DNA of 64,000 bases from NCBI GenBank assembly GCA_964420285.1, contig CAYQTE010000017.1, forward strand, positions 18,186-82,185, given 5' to 3'. Position numbers and translations under genes: made by a program. This DNA comes from CAYQTE01 sp964420285 (GTDB taxonomy: Bacteria; Planctomycetota; Phycisphaerae; Tepidisphaerales; Tepidisphaeraceae). Under the pieces are notes generated by a model, which saw nothing but the letters and a program-made list of their open reading frames with translations, had not been told where the DNA came from and did not search any database. The stretch's first letter is position 1. Every line of letters begins with the position of its first letter. Positions 53,289-60,964 of the stretch are shown here, piece by piece.

Positions 53289-53873
53289 CTAGGCTCCGGC
53301 CGGGGTTTGATGTACTTCATGGCGGGCGGTCACGCACGCGGCAGGAATAGGACCATGTGCAAGTATTTCGGCATCGCGCAGGGCAAAAATGAGCGTCTTG
53401 AACTGCAATGTGAACGTGGCTCCCAACTTCGACGGGTTTGAGTTGGGCGGCCTGGGCACTGGTGCTGTGGCGAGATTGTATTGGTCACCATCGATTAGGC
53501 CTATTATCGCTTTTTGTTCGCCATCGTGCTGATACGGAATTACGTCGAAGGGTTGCGGAAGGCTGGCAGCTACCTCCTGCACCGGGTCTCGCAAGATCAC
53601 GCCGGAAGGCAAGGGCAGGGTCAAATCTATCTCCCACACGAAAGCCGGATTCGCCACCGTCGGGGTCTTGCCCAGCATGGCATACCCCAGAGCAATACCA
53701 TACGAGCGCGTAAGTGACACGTAGGGGCTCTTGGTGGTGCCGAAACTGATATGGTTCATCAGTTGAGCAACCGTGTGCGCGATGCCTGGCGAGTGGGACA
53801 AAAACCCACTTATCCTTGGGTCGTTCTTATGCCACCATGTGTCAATGGCAGCACCACGGTAGAAAATCGCCAT
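53289..53873 (-). CDS. ADP-ribosyltransferase-like protein
   Basis: A 194-residue protein beginning MAIFYRGAAIDTWW, with HISFGTTKSPYVSLTRSYGI followed by ALGYA, and VWEIDLTLP. The Y-R-G, (S/T)-x-S/T and E elements come in the order of an R-S-E type ADP-ribosyltransferase, and the GTTxSPYVSLTRS string is like other bacterial ART-fold effectors. The catalytic glutamate is not certain. GGAGGCC precedes the ATG at 53873. It is adjacent to apeA, stop to start within one base, so they are probably co-expressed. Might be an effector or a nucleic-acid modifier. Confidence 0.6.
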   Translation of the reverse strand: MAIFYRGAAIDTWWHKNDPRISGFLSHSPGIAHTVAQLMNHISFGTTKSPYVSLTRSYGIALGYAMLGKTPTVANPAFVWEIDLTLPLPSGVILRDPVQEVAASLPQPFDVIPYQHDGEQKAIIGLIDGDQYNLATAPVPRPPNSNPSKLGATFTLQFKTLIFALRDAEILAHGPIPAACVTARHEVHQTPAGA

Positions 53874-54230
53874 TATGCCTGTGGCCTCCGAAGCACGCCG
53901 TCGGGCGACATTCGCATGAACGGCATTTCGCGCGGGTGAATCATAACGTGCGTCGCTGCGGTTGGACACAGGCTTTACGCCAGCGCTCGACGACGGAATC
54001 AAGCCAATTCTTCAACGCCGTGGACAAGGACAATGTGACGGAGGGTCGGCGGGGCAATTCTGCCGCAGGTCTGCGGAAGAAAACGCGGGACGTTTCAGGG
54101 TGACAGCCACTCACCAGATGCACGGCCGAACGCGTTTCGGGGCCTGACAACTTTGACAACTTTTACTTTGAATAGATGAGAATAGCTGGGATATCTGGGC
54201 GCGTTTCCGGGCTGAAAACGCGGTTTTTGA
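53874..54230. other. intergenic region, nothing recognised
   Basis: A 357-bp stretch upstream of the ART/apeA/Snf2 unit. No coding frame is supported. It probably holds the minus-strand promoter for that unit. Confidence 0.4.
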
Positions 54231-54292
54231 GCGCCAGAGGGGTATCGAGCGGGGATTCATAATCCCCGGTTCACGGGGTCAAATCCTGGCGT
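54231..54292 (+). other. tRNA-like hairpin element with CAT loop and switchable stems
   Basis: GCGCCAG (54231-54237) pairs with CTGGCGT (54286-54292) as a 7-bp acceptor-like stem. Inside, GGGGA TTCATAA TCCCC is a perfect anticodon-like arm with CAT in the loop. The segment CCCCG (54264-54268) can pair either with upstream CGGGG (54250-54254) or downstream CGGGG (54274-54278). D and T arms are not formed, so it is not a normal tRNA. Confidence 0.4.
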
Positions 54293-54350
54293 AACGCCTG
54301 CGATTAAAAAGACTTGCAACGAACCCGGCTTGCCAGCATACTGATTTCAC

Positions 54351-54408
54351 TTGATATTACGCCAATAATGTCGTTAAAATATCAAGCCGATACGCCATAA
54401 GTGTCGTA
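54351..54408 (+). promoter_or_regulatory. promoter with two operator copies for the HTH-Fic unit
   Basis: -35 TTGATA (54351-54356), 17-bp spacer and -10 TTAAAAT (54374-54380). Two copies of TACGCCA-N4-TGTCGTW lie at 54358-54375 (between the boxes) and 54391-54408, 33 bp apart, about three helical turns. Each is an imperfect TACG...CGTA palindrome. Autorepression by the HTH protein at 54427 is likely. Confidence 0.65.
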
Positions 54409-54426
54409 TATTAGGCAGGAGAGTCT

Positions 54427-54816
54427 ATGGTCCAAGTCATTCAACCCATTTCCAAGCGTCTGAACGAGCGCCGCGAGCGCCTCGGGGTCAGTTGCTCTGT
54501 CCTGGCCAAGCGGGTGGGTGTCAGCCTGCGTAGCGTCCAGCGAATCCTCTCCGGCGAAGAAACCAATCCGGGGTTCTCAACGGTGGCGAAGCTGGCCGGT
54601 GAACTGGGGGTTGGCGTCCGATTCAACGACGAGGTAGACGTTCGCACGATTCGCCGTCGCCAGGCCGAGCGCAAGGCGGAGCGGATTCTGGCCATTGTCC
54701 AGGGGAGTTCCGCCCTTGAAGCGCAGGCGCTCTCACGCCAGACACTCCGGGAGTTGCGTGAGAAAACCATCAACGAACTGCTTGCCGGCTCGCCTCGCAA
54801 GCTCTGGGCTGACTGA
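54427..54816 (+). CDS. XRE-type antitoxin/regulator of Fic protein (mobile-mystery-protein-A-like)
   Basis: A 129-residue protein with an XRE helix-turn-helix (RLNERRERLGVSCSVLAKRV, SLRSVQRILSGEE) and a C-terminal helical part (QAERKAERILAIVQGSSALE). It overlaps the Fic gene (TGATG at 54814). This is the order of mobile mystery proteins A and B, a toxin-antitoxin-like pair common on mobile elements. It probably represses its own promoter and neutralises or controls Fic expression. Confidence 0.78.
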   Translation: MVQVIQPISKRLNERRERLGVSCSVLAKRVGVSLRSVQRILSGEETNPGFSTVAKLAGELGVGVRFNDEVDVRTIRRRQAERKAERILAIVQGSSALEAQALSRQTLRELREKTINELLAGSPRKLWAD

Positions 54817-55415
54817 TGGCTGTCTGGAAACCCATACCCGGCGAAACACCGATCGACGACATTTCGGGATTGAAACCGAAGTGGGTGACGACACGCGCCC
54901 AATTGAACGATGTTGAGGCCCAGAACATCCGCAAAGCCGTCATGCGTTACCTGGCCGCCAAACCATCACGTCGGCAGGCGCCCTTCACGCTGGACTGGTG
55001 CTACAAGCTGCACCGGCAGATGTTCGGCGAGGTCTGGCGCTGGGCCGGCCGCAAGCGCACGACGGAACTGAATATCGGAGTGCCGTTCCATCGGATCGAT
55101 GTCGATCTTCAAACGCTGATGGATGATCTGGCGTATTGGCGGCAACAGGGCGACATGGACATCATGGAGCAGGTGGCCCGGCTGCATCACCGCGCCGTCT
55201 TCATTCATCCATTCCTCAACGGCAACGGCCGCTGGTCGCGGCTGCTGGCCAACATCCTGCTGAAACAGTCCGTGGACAAGGTGACCATCTGGCCGGAAGA
55301 GACCGTCGGCCACGCGAGCATCATCCGCGATGCGTATCTGGCGGCGGTGCGTTCGGCGGATCGCGGGGACTACGCTCCGCTCATCGCCCTGCATCGGCGA
55401 TACATGCAGACTTGA
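54816..55415 (+). CDS. Fic-domain protein (mobile-mystery-protein-B-like)
   Basis: A 199-residue Fic protein. The core motif HPFLNGNGRWSR (about 129-140) has the catalytic His and the anion-binding GNGR. The N-terminus carries LNDVEAQNIRKAVMRYL and LHRQMFGEVWRWAGRKRTTE, with TELNIGVPFHRIDVDL, hallmarks of mobile mystery protein B. Fic enzymes transfer AMP or other phosphate-linked groups to protein targets. It is coupled to the HTH gene and likely acts as the toxin. No clear inhibitory (S/T)xxxE(G/N) helix is seen at the N-terminus. Confidence 0.88.
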   Translation: MAVWKPIPGETPIDDISGLKPKWVTTRAQLNDVEAQNIRKAVMRYLAAKPSRRQAPFTLDWCYKLHRQMFGEVWRWAGRKRTTELNIGVPFHRIDVDLQTLMDDLAYWRQQGDMDIMEQVARLHHRAVFIHPFLNGNGRWSRLLANILLKQSVDKVTIWPEETVGHASIIRDAYLAAVRSADRGDYAPLIALHRRYMQT

Positions 55416-55427
55416 AGCAGGGGTTGC

Positions 55428-56108
55428 TCACGCCCCACACAAATCCTCGTGTTTCCGACCGCCGGAAATACGCGGCGCCGTTTTCATTGCCGGCACCGAT
55501 CGCGAGCTCTGGGTCGGCTGACTGCCGGGCTGTTTGCATCGTCGCAGCAGCTTTCGCCATGCGGTCCAATTGCGGGGCAGCGGCTTCGTGTCGACTTTCG
55601 CCATCGCGTCAGCCTTGAGTTTCTGAAGGCGATACCCTTTGATAATGATGCCCGGCGACAATTCGCCAGCCACGACGGCAACGCCGTCCCAGATCGGTCG
55701 CATCATTTCCCGCATGACGATGCTGCTTGTCCTGGCCACAAATGGCATGGGTTCGCGGTCCGGTACGATCATGCCCGCGATGCGGTAGCATTTCTCAAAA
55801 TCGCAATTCGGATCAGTCGAGTACATTTCCTCCAGCGTTGCCCCAGCAATGAATTCCGCCAGCGGTCCGGCCATCGTCACGCAGATGAATCGCAAACCGA
55901 GCAATCGGGCTTTCTCAAAGGTATCGGCGTCACGCCCCAAATCCGCCACATTGCACCGCACATGAGCGTCAAAATTCGTCGATTTTACCATGCAGATCTC
56001 GCTAACGGGCGCTTCATCCAACGCCCAGGACATCACCACATGGCCGGCTTCGTGATGGAAAAGTTGCACGGTCTTTTCGTCATAACCGCGGTCGTTGATA
56101 GTTATCAT
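55428..56108 (-). CDS. FtsH/M41-like zinc metallopeptidase
   Basis: A 226-residue protein with the zinc site HHEAGHVVMSWAL (about 18-30), the HExxH of the M41 peptidase family, and a later MAGPLAEFIAGATLEEMY segment like the region where M41 has its third ligand. It has no AAA ATPase domain, so it resembles free-standing FtsH peptidase-like proteins on mobile elements. The start at 56108 has AGGATAGG upstream. Convergent with the Fic gene. Target unknown. Confidence 0.75.
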   Translation of the reverse strand: MITINDRGYDEKTVQLFHHEAGHVVMSWALDEAPVSEICMVKSTNFDAHVRCNVADLGRDADTFEKARLLGLRFICVTMAGPLAEFIAGATLEEMYSTDPNCDFEKCYRIAGMIVPDREPMPFVARTSSIVMREMMRPIWDGVAVVAGELSPGIIIKGYRLQKLKADAMAKVDTKPLPRNWTAWRKLLRRCKQPGSQPTQSSRSVPAMKTAPRISGGRKHEDLCGA

Positions 56109-56154
56109 TGGCCTATCCTGCCCAGAGCTTATGCCACCGAATTTGATGCTTGCC

Positions 56155-56997
56155 TCAGGGCTCTGGAATTTCGCCGGCGGTCGCGTCCGACATCCCATCG
56201 CCGGGCATCTGACTCCACACCACGCCGTCAAGACTGCGTCCCCCCTTGGCGGTGCCGCCGTTGGCTTTGGCGGTCGGGTCGGCCTGATCGGGGTTGTTCT
56301 TGAAATGCCCCCATTGCTTGAAGAAAAAAGCCACGCCGGCATCGGCGCATTGTCGGCGGATATCACGTGCCCAATCGGGGGACATGGGACGGCAGCCGGG
56401 TCCGGATTCGCCGCCGACGATCACCCAGTCGATGCCTTGAAGGTTGAAATGCCCCAGCGGTCCCAGGAGCGGCTCAAGGGATAGGAACTTGATGTGGGCG
56501 CCAGTGCTTCGCAGGTGGTCGATGCGGTAGAGGTATTTGTCGCTCTCAACACTGACTCCCTGCCAGATGTTCTCGCGCCACGGCAGTCGGGGCGAGAGAT
56601 CGCGCAGCCGTTCGGATCGCTTGGTGAGAATCTGGTACTGGTGCCAGTTCGCCTTGCCCATCACCTCGAACACCCGCTGGATGAACGCGGGATCGACGTT
56701 CTCGTGAAACAGGTCGCTCATGGAGTTGACGAATATCGTGGTCGGCTGTTTCCAGTGCAGCGGATCATCGAGTGCCTCTTCCACGGGCTGCATGTGACCA
56801 TTCCAATGGCCGCGTTCGTTGATAACTTTCCGGTAATGCACCTTGCGGCCGGGGTTCTCCTCCCCGGCGGCCATGCGCGCCAGCCGCATGGACATTCGTT
56901 CGGCGTAACAAATTCCGCAGCCGGGACTCACCATCGTGCATCCGACGATGGGATTCCATGTGCGGGTCGTCCACTCGATAGAGGAATTGGTGGCCAT
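56155..56997 (-). CDS. DUF5131 (phage Gp37/Gp68) family protein
   Basis: A 280-residue protein: SSIEWTTRTWNPIVGCTMVS, PGCGICYAERM (clustered Cys), TIFVNSMSDLFHENV, YQILTKRSERL, SLEPLLGPL and a near-end VIVGGESGPGCRPM. This matches DUF5131, often found on phages and mobile elements, with cysteine spacing that hints at an iron-sulphur or radical-SAM-like enzyme. The ATG at 56997 follows AGGAGAAG. Divergent from a DUF488 gene, with which it often occurs. Confidence 0.85.
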   Translation of the reverse strand: MATNSSIEWTTRTWNPIVGCTMVSPGCGICYAERMSMRLARMAAGEENPGRKVHYRKVINERGHWNGHMQPVEEALDDPLHWKQPTTIFVNSMSDLFHENVDPAFIQRVFEVMGKANWHQYQILTKRSERLRDLSPRLPWRENIWQGVSVESDKYLYRIDHLRSTGAHIKFLSLEPLLGPLGHFNLQGIDWVIVGGESGPGCRPMSPDWARDIRRQCADAGVAFFFKQWGHFKNNPDQADPTAKANGGTAKGGRSLDGVVWSQMPGDGMSDATAGEIPEP

Positions 56998-57243
56998 GGC
57001 TTCTTCTCCTGTTGCAACTTCGAACGAACGCGGATCAGCACGGGCACTACCACACATACAGCGCAGGTCTCATTTGGTTCGCCAAGATTTTGTTCGGTTA
57101 AGCCGATCCCCGTTGGAGAGCATTGGGGCGTTTGCGTCGGTGACGGGCGTTGTAAGAGAACCTCGCAGAATCCACTGGAAAGCACGCAACGGCAGCGTAA
57201 GATTTCCCGCAAGTGGCATTACCGCCGTCGGTGGAGTTGAGCC

Positions 57244-57687
57244 GTGAGCGTCACGATATTCACCATTGGGTTCACCAAGAAGTCCGCCGAGCAATTCTTC
57301 ACGGCATTGCAGACGGCAGGCGTTAAGTGCGTCGTTGATGTGCGTCTCAACAACATCTCCCAATTGGCCGGCTTTGCCAAAAAGGACGACCTCCGGTTCT
57401 TTTTGAAGTCCATCGGCGGCATCGAGTACGTTCATCTCCCCGAGTTGGCGCCAACCCAGACGATGCTGGACGCCTACAGGAAACAGCACGGCGACTGGTC
57501 GGTGTACGAGGAGCAATTCCTGGACCTGATGGCCAGCCGACACATCGAGGACAAGGTGCCGCGAGAGATCGTGAACGAGGGATGCCTGCTTTGCAGCGAA
57601 GACAAGCCGCACCACTGCCACCGGCGTTTGGTCGCGGAGTATCTCGGCAGGCATTGGCATGGGGTCGAGATCAAACACCTTTTCTGA
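57244..57687 (+). CDS. DUF488 family protein
   Basis: A 147-residue protein with the DUF488 pattern: IFTIGFTKKSAEQFFTALQ, VVDVRLNN, GGIEYVHLPELAPT and the final CLLCSEDKPHHCHRRLVAEYL. The conserved Cys/His-rich C-terminus may bind a metal. GTG start with GGAG upstream. It is the last gene clearly of mobile-element type. Function of the family is not established. Confidence 0.87.
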   Translation: MSVTIFTIGFTKKSAEQFFTALQTAGVKCVVDVRLNNISQLAGFAKKDDLRFFLKSIGGIEYVHLPELAPTQTMLDAYRKQHGDWSVYEEQFLDLMASRHIEDKVPREIVNEGCLLCSEDKPHHCHRRLVAEYLGRHWHGVEIKHLF

Positions 57688-58051
57688 AACCTCATCCTGC
57701 ACAACTTGACAACATCCCGGATCGACGGACCCAGTCGCAGCGCCGAAGTGCCGCGTGAGCATGTCGGAGGTACGATCCAAGCAAGGTCCGCCCAACGCCT
57801 GATGATGGCGTGTCACCGATATGTCACCGAAACTTTGATAAAGGATCGTAAAGCATGTAAAATTTGGGAGATTTGGAAACTGTCCGGCAGCGGGCAGGGT
57901 TGCGAAAGTGACCATAAGTCGGTGATTTTTCAGGAGTTGGAACATCACTCCATCCGGCGGCGGTTCTTGCGAGCAGAGAGCTTCGGAACCGAGGGTTGGG
58001 GGCTGAGCCCGTCAGCGTGCAATTACTTGTAAAATATAAAGTTATGGATGA
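57688..58051. other. intergenic region at the presumed right boundary of the element
   Basis: No coding sequence is supported in these 364 bp. The tRNA-like remnant at 58052 follows. The right attachment site of the element would be expected in or near this stretch, but no repeat of the tRNA-Gln 3' end was seen. Confidence 0.4.
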
Positions 58052-58118
58052 CGACGATTGTCCGTCGGGTAGAGCATCGGTCCCGGGTGCCGAAGGTTGT
58101 GGGCCCGACTTCTGGCAG
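58052..58118 (+). pseudogene. degenerate tRNA remnant (anticodon-like CGG)
   Basis: GTCGGGTAGAGCATCGGTC (58064-58082) is a typical tRNA D-loop to anticodon-stem sequence, and GCCGAAGGTTGTGGG (58089-58103) is a typical anticodon-stem/variable/T-stem sequence. The anticodon loop is CCCGGGT (CGG, Pro-like), with C instead of the invariant T at position 33. The T-loop (CCCGACT) and acceptor stem no longer fold. It is a decayed tRNA gene or a relic of tRNA-targeted integration. Confidence 0.6.
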
Positions 58119-58274
58119 TATGCAGGGACGTGTGGCCAGTCCGTGGGGCTTGCAGACATCGGGGCAATTGGCAAGTGCCCGATTCAACTGTCAACCCCCT
58201 ACCCGTTCAAGGTGATCAGAGCCAGAATCAGTCCGGTGATTCTGAGGTGAACCGGCGCCGATACGCTCATCCGG

Positions 58275-59321
58275 TCAGGTTGCCGGGCCGCCTGAGCCAG
58301 CGTCCTTCTTCGGCGGCACCGTCCATCGCTCGGGACAACGGTCCGGCGTGCCGCGCAGCTCGCGGCCGCAATGGGGACACACACTGTCCACACGCTTGCG
58401 AATCTCCGGGAGCGATTCGGCGAACCTGATATGCCTCGCGACGACCACGGCAATCCCCCAGTAAGGGAACGCGATGGCTGGTATCCAATAGGCCAGATCG
58501 AATATCGGCTGGTCAACGATCGCGAACGGCGCGGCCCAGCCCAGCGCAACCGCCAGCCAGAACCAGAACTCCGGGGAATTCCGGCTTCGACACTCCCGCC
58601 AGATTTCCTTGCATCTCGCCCTTGGCAGCCACGCCAGCTCGGGCACGGAATTGCACGACCAGTAGATGGGCAAGCGCCGATCGTCGGGAAACTTCGACGG
58701 CACCGTTCCACATTCCGGACATCGATCCGGCGTGGCACGCAAGTCGTACCCACAATGCCGACAGTGGCCGGGCTCGATGCGAACGCTCCGCCAGAGCAGC
58801 CGGATAAGAGCCCGCCGCAGCGCGATAGCGAACCGCTGCACGGGGAGAATTGCAAACATCGTCACGATCGCCCAGAACGGGACGGCATATCGCTGAACTC
58901 GATACCACTGGCCGTTGTTATTCGGCGTTTGCCGGTGAGCAGCCCGGAACCCAAGCCATTCGATGAAGGTATCAGCGGGCACGTTCTGCCCGCCTCCGAT
59001 CAAGTCCCCATACGCCCACCGGCCCACGCCAACCGGGTCAAAGTGCAGACCGCGCGACGCCCAGTATTTCCTGTAGACTTCCAGATCAAAGTTGTTCCCG
59101 ACCGCCTCCCGCACGAACCAAACCTCTCCCTGCCATGTACTGAGCCCGGTGCGGTATTGGACCCACATCGTCGGCGGCGACCCCGCGAGATTGATAGTGT
59201 ACCCGTATGAATCGTGAACGAATTCACTCCGCACCCAAAGCCCGATCGCTACCGTGCACAGAACCAGCGACGCCCCCGCAGCCCCGTCAAACAGCCACGT
59301 TCTGACGCGTTTCATTCGCAT
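58275..59321 (-). CDS. membrane protein with two zinc ribbons, second degenerate
   Basis: A 348-residue protein. An N-terminal membrane segment (about 10-28), a hydrophilic region, membrane segments near 150-175, a Cys4 ribbon HCRHCGYDLRATPDRCPECG (about 200-219), two more membrane segments (about 260-300), and a second copy CPHCGRELRGTPDRCPERW. In the second ribbon the last Cys is replaced by Arg, so it likely no longer binds zinc. Ribbons of this wording are widespread in planctomycete proteins. Function unknown. Confidence 0.75.
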   Translation of the reverse strand: MRMKRVRTWLFDGAAGASLVLCTVAIGLWVRSEFVHDSYGYTINLAGSPPTMWVQYRTGLSTWQGEVWFVREAVGNNFDLEVYRKYWASRGLHFDPVGVGRWAYGDLIGGGQNVPADTFIEWLGFRAAHRQTPNNNGQWYRVQRYAVPFWAIVTMFAILPVQRFAIALRRALIRLLWRSVRIEPGHCRHCGYDLRATPDRCPECGTVPSKFPDDRRLPIYWSCNSVPELAWLPRARCKEIWRECRSRNSPEFWFWLAVALGWAAPFAIVDQPIFDLAYWIPAIAFPYWGIAVVVARHIRFAESLPEIRKRVDSVCPHCGRELRGTPDRCPERWTVPPKKDAGSGGPAT

Positions 59322-59866
59322 ACGGCATAGCGATCGCTATTTGCCTGATTCTGGGGCTGTCGACAGCCGCCTTTGGCCAAAAGGCGCCCCCGCAAGCGGA
59401 TTGGGACAAAGCCAGTGCCGATATCGCAGGCACGGATCCGGTGGCCATGGATGCGGCCGTGAAGAATGTCCGGGTGTGGGTGGACGGCGGCTGGGTCTCG
59501 CGCGACCCGTGGGCCAAGTGGATCCCGGAACTCTCCAAGGCGGGACGTAATCAGGATGTGGCGGATTTGGCTCTGCTGGGAATCCTGGGTCGTCCATCGT
59601 CTGATAGCAGTGTTCCACTGATGGAGTACCGGGCACGGGCGCTGTTGGCATTAAGCAAGTCGAGCCTGGCCTTGACGGCCGCCAAGTCGTACTACAACCT
59701 CTGCGACATGAAGCTCACTCCGCAGGCCGTGGGCCTGGTGGGCCAGTGCCTGGCCAAGGCGCATCCGGAAGATGCGGACATCGCCAAGAGATTTCGTGAA
59801 GAACAGGCCAATGCGAGTATGGTGACGAGCGATCCCCCGACAGGCAGATCCCCGTCCGCGTTCTAA
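59309..59866 (+). pseudogene. secreted repeat-type protein lacking a start codon
   Basis: The frame from 59309 reads a convincing signal peptide (FAYGIAIAICLILGLSTAAFG) followed by helical repeats (VADLALLGILGRP, MEYRARALLALSKSSLALT) to a stop at 59864. No ATG, GTG or TTG occurs before the signal sequence; a stop at 59303 closes it, and its 5' end overlaps the start of the divergent gene. It may be 5'-truncated, use a rare start, or begin at the internal ATG 59441 without a signal. Confidence 0.5.
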
Positions 59867-59980
59867 GCGACTGTGCATCGATTGGTCGAGGGGCCATTCC
59901 ATCAGGTGGTGATCGCTCAGGCGTGTTACTGGCCATGACGGAACAGCCATAACTCTCTATATATTACCCAGTTACCGATC

Positions 59981-60964
59981 TTACATCTCAAACGCGCCCC
60001 TCCCCAGCGGGCCAATTTCCCGCGGTTCGACTGAAAAAACTTCCTCGATGAAGCCCGCGAACTTGGCCGCCACGTGTTCAAGTGTTAACGACGGGGCTAA
60101 TCGTCGTGCGAACACGCATACTTGATCGTAGTATTCGCGACTTAGCCACCGACCATCACTTGGCTGGGGAATGTCGAGTCCGTGGCGTGCGATGTAGTCG
60201 CTGATCGGGCCCGAATTCATCGCCAATGGCAAGCCTGAGCACAGAAACTTCTGTGCCTTGGTCGGTGGCTTCATGCGTTGATTGAAGGCCTCACCCTTGA
60301 TGTCAATAGCAGCCTTCGCATCGTTCATCATTAGCGCCTGAGTGGCCTCGCTCCAGGGATAGAGGGCATAGCCATTGACAGCCTCGCCGTCCCATCTAAA
60401 CTTAATGCGCAACCGTCGCGCGACGGTACGAGCATTCACGAGCGCACTCGCATTTCTTGCGTTCGTCAGAATTTTGATCTCGATAGCGGGAACATGTCGT
60501 TCTAAATAATGAAGCAGGTAAGGTAGATTCTGGAGTACACCTATCCACAGCGCATAGCCTGATTCCTTAAAGGTGGCACACGTCGCTAGGCAATATTTAC
60601 TATGATGATCGACGGTTTGCACACGCGCGTATGGCAAGAAATATGGAACCAACGCGGGTGAATGCACAACAACGAGGTTGCACGCAGACAGAAATGCAGC
60701 ATGCCGGCGAATGTGGCGCTCGTTTCGGAAGTAGTCAATTGGGACATATATAATTCGAGACCCAACCGCATGAACCATTCCCAATTGTGCAGCAGACGGC
60801 ACATCCTTAATAAATAGCACCACACGCGCGGCTGGAATGCATCCATTTTCAAAGGTGCAGACGGCAAAGCGAGGCAACAGCGCCTGCGCCAAGTCGTGGC
60901 CGACCCAGTCCCAGGACGCGAATGCCGACCTAGGGCCTATTGCCACCTGCGGCATCATGCGCAT
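59981..60964 (-). CDS. GT4-like glycosyltransferase
   Basis: A 327-residue protein with GT-B appearance: an N-terminal half (VVLFIKDVPSAAQLGMVHAV, VPIDYFRNERHI, VVHSPALVPYF) and a C-terminal half (IKILTNARNAS, FRWDGEAVNGYALYPW, MKPPTKAQKFLCSGLPLAMN). The last is the donor-binding KxxxxxxGLP segment. The donor and acceptor cannot be read. It overlaps the end of the upstream two-domain glycosyltransferase by 35 bp, so it is co-transcribed and coupled. Confidence 0.72.
   Translation of the reverse strand: MRMMPQVAIGPRSAFASWDWVGHDLAQALLPRFAVCTFENGCIPAARVVLFIKDVPSAAQLGMVHAVGSRIIYVPIDYFRNERHIRRHAAFLSACNLVVVHSPALVPYFLPYARVQTVDHHSKYCLATCATFKESGYALWIGVLQNLPYLLHYLERHVPAIEIKILTNARNASALVNARTVARRLRIKFRWDGEAVNGYALYPWSEATQALMMNDAKAAIDIKGEAFNQRMKPPTKAQKFLCSGLPLAMNSGPISDYIARHGLDIPQPSDGRWLSREYYDQVCVFARRLAPSLTLEHVAAKFAGFIEEVFSVEPREIGPLGRGAFEM

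Noticed and set aside
54231..54292. Calling a functional tRNA-Met/Ile
   Set aside because: Although the closing stem and CAT-loop arm are perfect, the D and T arms cannot form, so it is listed only as a tRNA-like element.
57070..57948. A 292-codon minus-strand frame over DUF488
   Set aside because: The opposite strand encodes a clear DUF488 protein; the minus frame has no start context or domain.
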